Of a stretch of DNA of 9,529 nt, positions 1 through 6,050 are shown one piece after another. The stretch is taken from contig DATKOK010000114.1 in NCBI GenBank assembly GCA_035524675.1, positions 1-9,529 on the forward strand. Reading direction: 5' to 3'. Within the stretch, counting starts at the first letter, position 1. Every line of letters starts with the position of its first letter. The translations under genes and the position numbers were made by a program. A model generated the notes under the pieces. It did no database searches and was not told the DNA's origin. It saw only the letters and a program-made list of their open reading frames with translations. The stretch is from FEN-987 sp035524675. Lineage in GTDB: Archaea; Thermoproteota; Bathyarchaeia; 40CM-2-53-6.

Positions 1-410
1 TCTCCGTGTGCATCAAAGCTGATCACGCCAACGTTCTTCGGTAAGCTCTGCACGACGCCTAGCGTAATCGTGTGCTCCCCCCCGATGCAAACGGGCATCT
101 TCCTGGCAGACAAAATATCGCCAGCAACGGCCTTGAGACGACGAAGAGTTTCAGAGGCCTCATCAACAATATGGAGGTCTCCGGCATCATGAATTGGCAC
201 GGACTCAATGTCCACGCCCGAATGAAGGCTGTAGGTCTCGATGTTGAGTGACGCTGCCCGAATAGCACTAGGGCCGAAACGTGACCCAGACCTGAAGGTA
301 CTAGTGTGATCGAACGGAACTCCAAGAACAACGTATCGAGCTTCTTCGAGCGGTTTCGAGTATCCCGAGAAGCTTCCAATTATCGACGTGTGCAAGGATA
401 AATTCTCCAT
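1..410 (-). CDS. speB: Agmatinase (ureohydrolase family), partial, 3' end outside window
   Basis: This is the N-terminal 136 codons of a ureohydrolase. Agmatinase hydrolyses agmatine to putrescine and urea in the cytosol, using two Mn ions; archaea use this route for polyamines. The frame is open from the ATG at 410 to the window edge, with no stop. Visible motifs are RFGPSAIR (residues 44-51), typical of the substrate-proximal region; the metal-ligand motif CIGGEHTITLG (108-118, with His113); and SFDAHG (131-136), the start of the DAHxD metal motif, which the edge interrupts before its second Asp. The start is the only ATG that gives the full N-terminus; no clear Shine-Dalgarno precedes it. 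It is divergent from the secreted-protein gene at 506. The family is clear. Agmatinase rather than arginase, formiminoglutamase or another ureohydrolase is inferred from the GGEHT wording and archaeal context, and the missing C-terminus would settle it. Confidence 0.9.
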   Translation of the reverse strand, partial: MENLSLHTSIIGSFSGYSKPLEEARYVVLGVPFDHTSTFRSGSRFGPSAIRAASLNIETYSLHSGVDIESVPIHDAGDLHIVDEASETLRRLKAVAGDILSARKMPVCIGGEHTITLGVVQSLPKNVGVISFDAHG

Positions 411-428
411 TTTACGGTGCACCTTGAA

Positions 429-438
429 TTCGTACGAA
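429..438. repeat. 10-bp perfect palindrome (TTCGTACGAA) in the agmatinase leader
   Basis: The sequence TTCGTACGAA is its own reverse complement. It lies 19-28 bases upstream of the agmatinase ATG, close to the transcription start predicted from the TATA-like element at 464-471. This position would suit a repressor site, but a 10-bp palindrome can occur by chance in a window this size, and no matching second copy was found. Confidence 0.3.
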
Positions 439-463
439 CTAACCTGAACCAACGTTGTACTTC

Positions 464-471
464 TTTTAATA
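464..471. promoter_or_regulatory. TATA-like element, possibly serving both divergent genes
   Basis: The top strand reads TTTTAATA and the bottom strand TATTAAAA, so it resembles an archaeal TATA box in both directions. For the plus-strand secreted-protein gene, initiation about 25 bases downstream falls near 493-496, about 10 bases before the ATG at 506. For the minus-strand agmatinase, initiation would fall near 440, giving a leader of about 30 bases. It is the only good AT-rich box in the 95-base divergent gap. Assignment rests on spacing and wording only. Confidence 0.5.
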
Positions 472-505
472 CATGAACTTTTCACCATGCAGCCCCGATT
501 CTGGA

Positions 506-985
506 ATGGTTAAATCGAACAACCAAGAATATACTTTGGGGACTTCGTTGAAGACTCGTCTGATAGGTACTCTATTGGCAATTATCACGGTAGCGACTCT
601 AATGCTACCTGTAATGGCTCAAGGCGCAGTTACAGGGTCATTTACGGTTCAGATCAATTTCTACTATCCTAATATCTCTACCCTAACCAATGTGCGAGTA
701 GTATTGAGCGATCAAACAGGAAGAGTCGTTGCTACCGCGGTGAGTACTGACGGTAGCATGGTTCTACTCGTTTTCGCATCGCATACCCCGGAGTATTGGC
801 TTGCTGCTAGCGCGACTGGATTCGCGAGCTTCTCCTATTTTGACAAGCCTTGGCCACTCTACGGAGTCGCCATCATTACTGTTCAAAACTTCGGTGGGAA
901 CCCCGGTTACTCCCAAAACGGCTACTACTACGGCGGCGGGGTCGGCTACTACTACGCTACGATCATCCTGAGACGAGCGGCTTAA
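506..985 (+). CDS. Small secreted protein with signal peptide and Gly/Tyr-rich C-terminus, unknown function
   Basis: I do not recognise this gene. The 159-residue product starts with a Lys/Arg-containing N-region, followed by a hydrophobic stretch (about residues 19-37) ending VMA-QG, a convincing signal peptidase I site after residue 38. The mature part is rich in Thr, Val, Ser and Tyr with alternating hydrophobic residues, suggesting a beta-sandwich (for example TGSFTVQINFYYP, VRVVLSDQTGRVVATA). Near the C-terminus there is a Gly/Tyr/Asn-rich segment (GYYYGGGVGYYY) before a final short strand. No Cys and no catalytic motif are visible. I chose ATG 506 over the in-frame ATG 473 because 473 sits almost inside the TATA-like box, so a transcript from it would begin downstream of 473. 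A cell-surface or extracellular structural or binding role is inference. Confidence 0.75.
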   Translation: MVKSNNQEYTLGTSLKTRLIGTLLAIITVATLMLPVMAQGAVTGSFTVQINFYYPNISTLTNVRVVLSDQTGRVVATAVSTDGSMVLLVFASHTPEYWLAASATGFASFSYFDKPWPLYGVAIITVQNFGGNPGYSQNGYYYGGGVGYYYATIILRRAA

Positions 986-988
986 CCG

Positions 989-1073
989 AACAGTTTGGTC
1001 GATGAAAGTCAGAAGCTTAAGAATTTCTGAAATCACTCGCTTCATCTATCTCGCATACCGGTAACAAACTGTT
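989..1073. repeat. 9-bp inverted repeat spanning the gap between two plus-strand genes
   Basis: AACAGTTTG at 989-997, just after the stop of the secreted-protein gene, is the exact reverse complement of CAAACTGTT at 1065-1073. The arms are 67 bases apart, which is long for a simple terminator hairpin. The right arm overlaps the palindrome at 1061-1075 in front of the next gene. Confidence 0.35.
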
Positions 1074-1075
1074 AC
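1061..1075. promoter_or_regulatory. Operator-like hyphenated palindrome upstream of the 1130 gene
   Basis: GTAAC-AAACT-GTTAC is a 5-bp inverted repeat around a 5-base centre, sitting 8 bases upstream of the TATA-like element at 1084-1090. In archaea, sites at this position are often bound by helix-turn-helix regulators acting on TFB/TBP recruitment. The pattern is seen; regulatory use is inference. Confidence 0.3.
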
Positions 1076-1083
1076 GCACAAAG

Positions 1084-1090
1084 CTTTATG
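1084..1090 (+). promoter_or_regulatory. Candidate TATA box for the 1130 membrane-protein gene
   Basis: CTTTATG preceded by ACAAAG gives a plausible TFB-recognition element plus TATA box. Initiation about 25 bases downstream would fall near 1110-1114, leaving a leader of roughly 18 bases to the ATG at 1130. It overlaps the more upstream in-frame ATG at 1088, which argues against that start. Confidence 0.4.
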
Positions 1091-1129
1091 CCACATCCAC
1101 GGGGCGTTATTAGCCCCCGAAGAGTTGAG

Positions 1130-1582
1130 ATGAGCGTGAGTAACCAGGTATCAAACGACCGTTCTGCCGGCATTTGGGTTGCGTTGATCATCTATCTGCT
1201 GGCCGGAGGTTACATGATTACATTTTGGGCTCTTGATCAGGTAGCATACTATTTGGTGTTGCTCGGCGTCGTTTCCGTATTGATTGGTGTCGCCTTGTTC
1301 AAGACTTCGCGCTGGGCGTGGTGGCTGGGTCTATTCTCGTTTCCGATTTTTGTCGTTGACGTATCCTATGCCCTGTTATCATCAGTGAATCTGGTAGGAT
1401 GGTCCCCTGACCTCCCGACGGGCGCGTTTCATGCCTCAATGATTGTATACCTAATCTTTCTTTGCCTAGCATTTTTGCTTCTGGTCGATAGAAGGAACGT
1501 GTTGAAGTCAGACAATGTACTCGACCTTCTCAGTAAGCCCCTGTCATCGAAGTCTACAACAACATCTGGAAAACGGCAGTAG
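1130..1582 (+). CDS. Four-helix membrane protein, unknown function
   Basis: I do not recognise this gene. The 150-residue product has four predicted membrane segments at about residues 14-34, 39-57, 62-86 and 103-119, a short polar N-terminus, and a polar, Ser/Thr/Lys-rich C-terminal tail of about 30 residues that is probably cytosolic. Aromatic clusters (RWAWW at 61-65, FSFP at 69-72) mark membrane interfaces. No enzymatic or metal-binding motif stands out. ATG 1130 is preferred to the in-frame ATG 1088 because the candidate TATA box overlaps 1088, and because the 14 residues gained upstream are polar and low in coding character. The gene ends 10 bases before the stop of the convergent glycosyltransferase gene. 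Function cannot be inferred beyond membrane location. Confidence 0.75.
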   Translation: MSVSNQVSNDRSAGIWVALIIYLLAGGYMITFWALDQVAYYLVLLGVVSVLIGVALFKTSRWAWWLGLFSFPIFVVDVSYALLSSVNLVGWSPDLPTGAFHASMIVYLIFLCLAFLLLVDRRNVLKSDNVLDLLSKPLSSKSTTTSGKRQ

Positions 1583-1592
1583 CGCCAAATAT

Positions 1593-2900
1593 CTATTCGC
1601 GAGTTACTCTGATATTTCCTATCTTCGGGGTTCGATAGAAGTATGATGTTCTCGAGAACAAGCCTTCAATCACGGCGCGCGAGTTACTAAAAAGCAACCC
1701 GTACACAATAGCCCCCAAATATCCTAGATGAAGAATTCGTCGTAGCTTCATAACACCGAGCTGAGAGAATTCAGAGATAGTGACACTTGAAGCAACGAGA
1801 GGAGCACTGTAGATAACCAGAGATAAGAGGAATGTGACCAGCGCAAGCACATACCTCCAAAATCCCATCAGCCAAAACGACGGCGGAAAGACGGCATAGT
1901 ACAGTAGCCCGACGACAATAGCAATTATGGTGAGTGGACAGATAAAATATGTTGAGAGGTGCAGGATAGCTTCAATCTTCTGAAAGAAGTTAAGTCTGGC
2001 GCTTCGCATAATTGCTCCGCCGTGTTTCCTTAAGCATTCGGAATATCCTTTAGCCCATCGATACTGCTGGTGTCTGAGGTTGTCGAAACTTGGAGGAATT
2101 TCCCCCGGGCAAACGACTGTCGGCACGTAGATGTACTTCCATCCTTTGAGGTGGAGGCGGATCGATAAGTCTAGATCCTCCGCGAGTGTATCAGCGCTCC
2201 AGCCCCCAGCGTCCTGTATGGCTTCTCGCCTGAACACGCCGCATGTGCCGCTAAAGTGAGCCAACAAGTTTCCCACGTATCGAGCTCGTTGGTCCACGAA
2301 TGCGTAAACGTCGATCGCAAGAGACATTGCTTTGGCTATCCACGAGAATTGTCCGTCGAGGTAACTCCATCTTGACTGTGCAAAGGCAACACTCTTGTCC
2401 AGGTATAAGTGAGGAATCATCTTCTTTAGAAAATCGGCCGGTGGAACGTAATCTGCGTCGAAGAGCGCAATGAACTCTCCTCGACTGTTTTGCATTGCAA
2501 CTTCGAGTGCACCTGCTTTGAAGCCCGTGCGATCTTCTCGGTGAATGACTTTGACCAGATTGGGATACTTTGCCTCGAGCGATTTGACGATTCTGGTCGT
2601 GTTGTCAGTAGAATCGTCGATCACAATGATTTCTAGCTTCTCCGCAGGATAGTCAAGTTTCGCACAAGCCTCGATAAGCCGCGCGGCTACTCGTTCCTCA
2701 TTAAATAGGGGGAGGTGGACTGACACTCGTGGCCAAGCTTGCAGGCTCGGAGGCGGTGCTAGTTTGCTTCTTCCACGGATTGAGAGAAGAGTGAGTACCC
2801 ACATATTGAATGCATATATCGATATGAGACCAGTAATCATGGCGACCGTGAACAGCACAAGCTGTTGAAGGTTCGTCAGGTTACCGGGGAACAAATACAA
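1593..2900 (-). CDS. Membrane-anchored processive-type family 2 glycosyltransferase
   Basis: The product transfers sugar from a nucleotide sugar, with the active site on the cytosolic side of the membrane, and is related to cellulose-synthase-like and glucomannan synthase-like beta-glycosyltransferases. The 435 residues show an N-terminal membrane helix (about 13-40), a GT-A catalytic domain (about 55-300), and three or four C-terminal helices (about 313-336, 347-369, 390-406). All four family signatures are present: DDSTD (95-99), the metal-binding DAD (148-150), the acceptor-site TLAED (238-242) and QQYRW (278-282), the QxxRW motif typical of processive enzymes. There is no PilZ domain and no accessory export gene beside it. 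The start is uncertain: TTG 2900 is the first possible codon after an upstream in-frame stop, and TTG 2894 is an alternative. The sugar donor and product are unknown; a surface polysaccharide or glycolipid is inferred. Confidence 0.9.
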   Translation of the reverse strand: MYLFPGNLTNLQQLVLFTVAMITGLISIYAFNMWVLTLLSIRGRSKLAPPPSLQAWPRVSVHLPLFNEERVAARLIEACAKLDYPAEKLEIIVIDDSTDNTTRIVKSLEAKYPNLVKVIHREDRTGFKAGALEVAMQNSRGEFIALFDADYVPPADFLKKMIPHLYLDKSVAFAQSRWSYLDGQFSWIAKAMSLAIDVYAFVDQRARYVGNLLAHFSGTCGVFRREAIQDAGGWSADTLAEDLDLSIRLHLKGWKYIYVPTVVCPGEIPPSFDNLRHQQYRWAKGYSECLRKHGGAIMRSARLNFFQKIEAILHLSTYFICPLTIIAIVVGLLYYAVFPPSFWLMGFWRYVLALVTFLLSLVIYSAPLVASSVTISEFSQLGVMKLRRILHLGYLGAIVYGLLFSNSRAVIEGLFSRTSYFYRTPKIGNIRVTRE

Positions 2901-2942
2901 GCTGTCAACCGACCGAGGCTAGCGCTCGTACCGAATATGAGT

Positions 2943-2949
2943 GTATAAG
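2943..2949 (-). promoter_or_regulatory. Candidate TATA box for the family 2 glycosyltransferase
   Basis: The minus strand reads CTTATAC in the 68-base gap after the topoisomerase stop. Initiation about 25 bases downstream would lie near 2920, about 20 bases before the TTG at 2900. This suggests the glycosyltransferase can be transcribed separately from the topoisomerase gene. Confidence 0.35.
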
Positions 2950-2968
2950 CCTATCCTTTGGTTACAAT

Positions 2969-5104
2969 TTAAGCTCTCGCATGTTTTCTCGTTTGAATTG
3001 AGGAGTCTACTGTGATTTCATTGTCCCTTGACCGGTTAACGTAGCAACTCGGGCATGAGGTAATAGGTCGACTTCGTTGACGAGTTGTCCATTTCACACG
3101 CATCAATTGAAAACCGCAGGTAGGGCAACGTCTCTGGATGAAGTCTACTTTTGCCATGTGGGTTGGTGGAAGAGGTAGAGAGAATGAGCATTCTGCCCTA
3201 ACCTTGTGACCGATGAAACGCTTTCCGTTACTACCTGTGATCCAGATAAGAGTCTGTCCACACTTGGGGCATGGCACAGTCAACGTTGCTTTGTCGAGCC
3301 ACATCATTCCGAAGATCGATGATAATGCTACGCCGATCTCCCGTTCCTTCGTCTTCAAATCCTCTAAGACGGGCTTCAGGTAATCGACCGTCGCCTGTAC
3401 AACGTCGCGCTTAGTCTCCCTACCGAGCTCTATCTGCTCGATCTTAGATTCGAGTTCGCGTGTGAACCCGACATCTGTTATCTTTGGGCAATACTCTTCG
3501 AGAATTTCATGTACTCGGAATGCTAAGGGGGTCACCTCGATGGTTTGATGCTTATCTCTGACATATCCACGATCGTATAGGGTTTGTATGATGTCAGCTC
3601 GGGTTGCCTTCGTACCTAGTTGCACTTCTTCCATGGATTTTAGTAAACTACCTGGGTTGTACCGAGGAGGCGGCTGCGTGTATTTCTCTTCAAAATGAAT
3701 TTCTTCGACAGGAATCTGCTGTCCTTCTCTTAAGGCTGGGAGTGACGTTTGGTCAGATTTCGCATATCGTCCGTAGACTTCCATCCATCCTTTTTTGAGG
3801 ATATGAGAAGCTCGTACGACGAACCGATGTGAACCGACTTGGATTACAGCCTCGTTGCTTTGCCTAATCGCGGTTTCCCCGAACGTTGCAAGGAAGCGCC
3901 TGACGATTAGATCAAAGATTTCCCCCTCTCTCTGATCCATCGTCTTTCGGGAGGGGTTTCCAGTGGGATATACAGCGGGATGAGCGGGATCATGCTTGTT
4001 GCCTTCGTGCGGGGTTAGTTGTCTAATGGCGAGAAGTCTTGCAGTTTCGATTCGATATGACTCGAGTCTGCTCAATCCAGTAAGAATCTCTTCATATCCA
4101 ATTGATGGTGGAAGCTTCTGGCTCGACGTTCTAGGGTATGAGATGAGTTGGTCGAGGTACAAGTGTTCAGCAATCGCGAGTGCGTTTCTCGGCGTGAGTC
4201 TGAAATGGCGGTACGCCTCGGCTTGGAGAGCTGACAGGTCGAAAGGTGTTGGAGGCGGCAGGTCATAATTGTGTGATTCGATCTTCTCGACGACACCTAC
4301 TTTGTCGGTGCATTCGTCTACGATTTTCTTAGCTTCTTGTTTGCTCGTCACTCTACCTTGTTCTAATTCGGCTTCAACAGTCTTGCCATCTATGTTGACA
4401 GTCGTTTTCACGACCCAGTAAGGAACGGGTACGAAGCATTGTATCGCGCGTTCTCTCTCTATTACGAAACTGAGGGTTGGCCCCTGTACTCTACCGGTGC
4501 TGAGCGTGACGTAGCGATGACTAGCCTTCAAAGCGGATTGTGTGAGTGCTCGCGATAGGTTTATGCCATATAGCCAGTCAACTTCGTGTCGACACATTCC
4601 GGCCTGTACAAGTGCAAAATCCAAGTGCGGTGCAAGTTTAGAATATGCCTCTCGCAACTCCTTGCTGGTTAATGTGGAGAATTTCATTCGACGGGCATTA
4701 TCTTCGGCGCCGTTACACGCGTACTTCAGGATCGTATACCCAATTAGGGACCCCTCAAGATCGTAGTCACACGCGTTGACGAAACGATCTGCTTGTCTGG
4801 AGACCTCTGATATAGCTCGGATCCATCTCTCCTGCCTTAGTTGACCACGTTCTACTAGATGCTTAGGTTTCCAACTGAAGTTCCAAACAGGATAATGGGA
4901 TCTTCCCTTTGTTTCAGCGCCTACCGCATAGAGATGCCCTAGTGCTGAACATACCAGTATTCGCCCATCCCTGCCGAAGACTTCGAAGAACGGTACGCCT
5001 TGAACGTTCAGCTTTTTCGGACGGCTTCCTCCACTTAAGGCTTCAGCGATATGTACTGCTGCATCAGGCTTCTCTGTGACGACAAGTGTTGTACTTGAAG
5101 TCAT
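2969..5104 (-). CDS. topA: DNA topoisomerase type IA (archaeal topoisomerase I/III-like)
   Basis: The enzyme cuts one DNA strand through a 5'-phosphotyrosine link, passes the other strand and reseals, relaxing negative supercoils or resolving single-strand-linked DNA. The 711 residues open directly with the Toprim domain: VVTEKPDAA with Glu11, and the Mg-binding ACDYDLEGS (Asp113, Asp115, Glu117). The topoisomerase core follows, with CRHEVDWLYGINLSRALT (171-188), LSTGRVQGPTL (201-211) and the active site ISYPRTSSQ (321-329, catalytic Tyr323, Arg325). The C-terminus has two zinc-ribbon-like modules: Cys612, Cys615, Cys639 (only three Cys, perhaps with His633), and a full Cys4 set at 660, 663, 684 and 687. 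Length fits archaeal homologues. Nothing indicates a reverse gyrase helicase part. The ATG lies 7 bases after the stop of the small gene upstream, with AGGT as a weak Shine-Dalgarno, so translation is probably coupled. Confidence 0.95.
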   Translation of the reverse strand: MTSSTTLVVTEKPDAAVHIAEALSGGSRPKKLNVQGVPFFEVFGRDGRILVCSALGHLYAVGAETKGRSHYPVWNFSWKPKHLVERGQLRQERWIRAISEVSRQADRFVNACDYDLEGSLIGYTILKYACNGAEDNARRMKFSTLTSKELREAYSKLAPHLDFALVQAGMCRHEVDWLYGINLSRALTQSALKASHRYVTLSTGRVQGPTLSFVIERERAIQCFVPVPYWVVKTTVNIDGKTVEAELEQGRVTSKQEAKKIVDECTDKVGVVEKIESHNYDLPPPTPFDLSALQAEAYRHFRLTPRNALAIAEHLYLDQLISYPRTSSQKLPPSIGYEEILTGLSRLESYRIETARLLAIRQLTPHEGNKHDPAHPAVYPTGNPSRKTMDQREGEIFDLIVRRFLATFGETAIRQSNEAVIQVGSHRFVVRASHILKKGWMEVYGRYAKSDQTSLPALREGQQIPVEEIHFEEKYTQPPPRYNPGSLLKSMEEVQLGTKATRADIIQTLYDRGYVRDKHQTIEVTPLAFRVHEILEEYCPKITDVGFTRELESKIEQIELGRETKRDVVQATVDYLKPVLEDLKTKEREIGVALSSIFGMMWLDKATLTVPCPKCGQTLIWITGSNGKRFIGHKVRAECSFSLPLPPTHMAKVDFIQRRCPTCGFQLMRVKWTTRQRSRPITSCPSCYVNRSRDNEITVDSSIQTRKHARA

Positions 5105-5111
5105 CAGCTGC

Positions 5112-5330
5112 TTACCTGCGTTGAAGGAATTTGATGACCTCTCTTACTGCCAATCCGGTATCTGATTGTTTCTCCAACCTCGAGTAGTATTTCTCTCTCT
5201 CCATTTCACCAAATGCTACTTGCCACATCTTGTAGCCGTATTGAAGATTCTTGAATGCAGTAGTGTGGAATACGCAAAACTGTTCCCTCTCTTGTCTTCT
5301 TCTTTCGCAAAGAGAGCAAACTTCAGACAT
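5112..5330 (-). CDS. Small putative zinc-binding protein paired with topoisomerase IA
   Basis: This 72-residue protein has a compact N-terminal metal-binding pattern, Cys5-x2-Cys8-x10-Cys19-x2-His22, followed by a charged, probably helical region with conserved-looking aromatics (YGYKMWQVAFGEMEREKYY) and a basic C-terminal end (FLQRR). It has no signal or membrane segment, so it is cytosolic and could bind nucleic acid or protein. From memory, similar short Cys-rich proteins occur in Thaumarchaeota as uncharacterised proteins; I cannot verify this here. It ends 7 bases before the topoisomerase ATG on the same strand, the tightest pairing in the window, which suggests co-translation and possibly a role with the topoisomerase. 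The ATG at 5330 is the natural start; the overlapping plus-strand reading frame lacks recognisable features. Confidence 0.75.
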   Translation of the reverse strand: MSEVCSLCERRRQEREQFCVFHTTAFKNLQYGYKMWQVAFGEMEREKYYSRLEKQSDTGLAVREVIKFLQRR

Positions 5331-5370
5331 TTAGTGGCCACTATCTACACATCAGTCGGTTATGAGGACG

Positions 5371-5377
5371 AATTTAG
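5371..5377 (-). promoter_or_regulatory. Weak candidate TATA box for the zinc-protein/topoisomerase pair
   Basis: The minus strand reads CTAAATT in the 88-base gap between the membrane-protein stop and the small gene. It would place initiation near 5349, about 19 bases before the ATG at 5330. The match is mediocre, and read-through from the upstream membrane-protein gene is equally possible. Confidence 0.25.
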
Positions 5378-5418
5378 GGATTATTGGATGATTTTAGTGC
5401 AGATTGAGCGAGGTTATG

Positions 5419-5970
5419 CTATCTTCTGATCCGCTTTGGACCTCGACCGAAGACCCATGCAGCCAGGACCATGCCCATTAGAGCGACTGATTGTGATATC
5501 GAATACTGCCAAATTTGATCCAAAGCCATCAGCGTTTGATCAGTGTTTAGGAGGGAGAGCCCGAGATCGCGGATTTGGGGAACGCTGCTAGCACCACTTA
5601 GCCTAGCCCAGAACCAATCGGATCCAACTATGTACGGGATGTAAAGCAGACAAGTAAAGACGGCGAGCGCCAGCACGATTGCCCTCATTAAGCGAATGTT
5701 TGAGAGGGTATCCTGTTCCATTGCAGTTCGCCTAGGGAAGATCGTGAATGATACTTCGTACCATACAACGAATGAAACTAGGATGACGCCGGCGACAGGG
5801 AGCCATTGGAGTGGAACGGCCAACTTGAAAGTGCTGAGCATAAATTCCTGAATCTTCGGTTCGAATCCTTTCGAGGTCATATATGCTAAGTAAAACCAAT
5901 CCAACACGAATATTATTGCGGTCGATCCGAGGACAGCTGGCAACTTTATTGATGTTGAATTCTTCGGCAC
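5419..5970 (-). CDS. Four-helix membrane protein, unknown function
   Basis: I do not recognise this gene. The 183 residues contain four predicted membrane segments at about 12-31, 55-76, 95-116 and 158-177, with Lys/Arg-rich ends (MPKNSTSIK at the start, GRGPKRIRR at the end), so both termini are probably cytosolic. The region between segments 3 and 4 (about 117-157) is the longest soluble loop and would lie outside the cell. No catalytic motif is visible. The start is a GTG at 5970, supported by a good Shine-Dalgarno-like GAGGT about 8 bases upstream and a TATA-like box at 6011-6018. It is divergent from the lysyl-tRNA synthetase gene and is followed on the same strand, 88 bases later, by the zinc protein and topoisomerase. 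Confidence 0.75.
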   Translation of the reverse strand: MPKNSTSIKLPAVLGSTAIIFVLDWFYLAYMTSKGFEPKIQEFMLSTFKLAVPLQWLPVAGVILVSFVVWYEVSFTIFPRRTAMEQDTLSNIRLMRAIVLALAVFTCLLYIPYIVGSDWFWARLSGASSVPQIRDLGLSLLNTDQTLMALDQIWQYSISQSVALMGMVLAAWVFGRGPKRIRR

Positions 5971-5978
5971 CCTACCCT

Positions 5979-5983
5979 ACCTC
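5979..5983 (-). promoter_or_regulatory. Shine-Dalgarno-like GAGGT deciding the GTG start at 5970
   Basis: On the minus strand GAGGT lies 8 bases before the GTG at 5970 and matches the core complementary to the archaeal 16S rRNA tail. It supports the GTG start and shows that this organism uses Shine-Dalgarno initiation for at least some genes. Confidence 0.5.
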
Positions 5984-6010
5984 TAGGTTGCCGCAAGTTT
6001 GCAGGGGAGG

Positions 6011-6018
6011 CTATAAAG
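6011..6018. promoter_or_regulatory. TATA-like element, possibly shared by divergent membrane-protein and lysS genes
   Basis: The plus strand reads CTATAAAG and the minus strand CTTTATAG, TATA-like in both directions. Its centre is about 37 bases before the lysyl-tRNA synthetase start region and about 45 before the GTG at 5970. Predicted initiation points are near 6040 (plus) and 5990 (minus), giving leaders of about 11-20 bases. The purine/AT flanking recognition element looks better on the minus strand (AACAATT) than on the plus strand (GGGGAGG). Confidence 0.5.
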
Positions 6019-6050
6019 AATTGTTATCTCATAGATGAGTTAACCGTAGA

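Noticed and set aside
59..379. Minus-strand 106-residue reading frame
   Set aside because: It is an out-of-frame shadow of the agmatinase, whose frame from 410 carries the metal-binding motifs.
473..505. Upstream ATG 473 as start of the secreted protein
   Set aside because: It abuts the TATA-like box at 464-471, so transcription should begin downstream of it; ATG 506 keeps an intact signal peptide.
764..1045. Minus-strand reading frame opposite the secreted-protein gene
   Set aside because: It has no recognisable features, low-complexity Val/Ala composition from the antisense of the Tyr/Gly tract, and overlaps a gene with a clear signal peptide.
3604..4766. Several plus- and minus-strand frames inside the topoisomerase gene
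   Set aside because: All are out of frame with a long gene carrying a complete set of type IA topoisomerase motifs.
5166..5429. Plus-strand 87-residue reading frame opposite the small zinc protein
   Set aside because: It has no recognisable motif, while the minus-strand frame has a Cys/His pattern and tight spacing to topoisomerase.
5856..5868. GGTTCGAATCC, a TpsiC-arm-like string suggesting a tRNA
   Set aside because: The flanking bases do not form a 5-bp stem, no D or anticodon arm can be built around it, and it lies inside the minus-strand membrane-protein gene.
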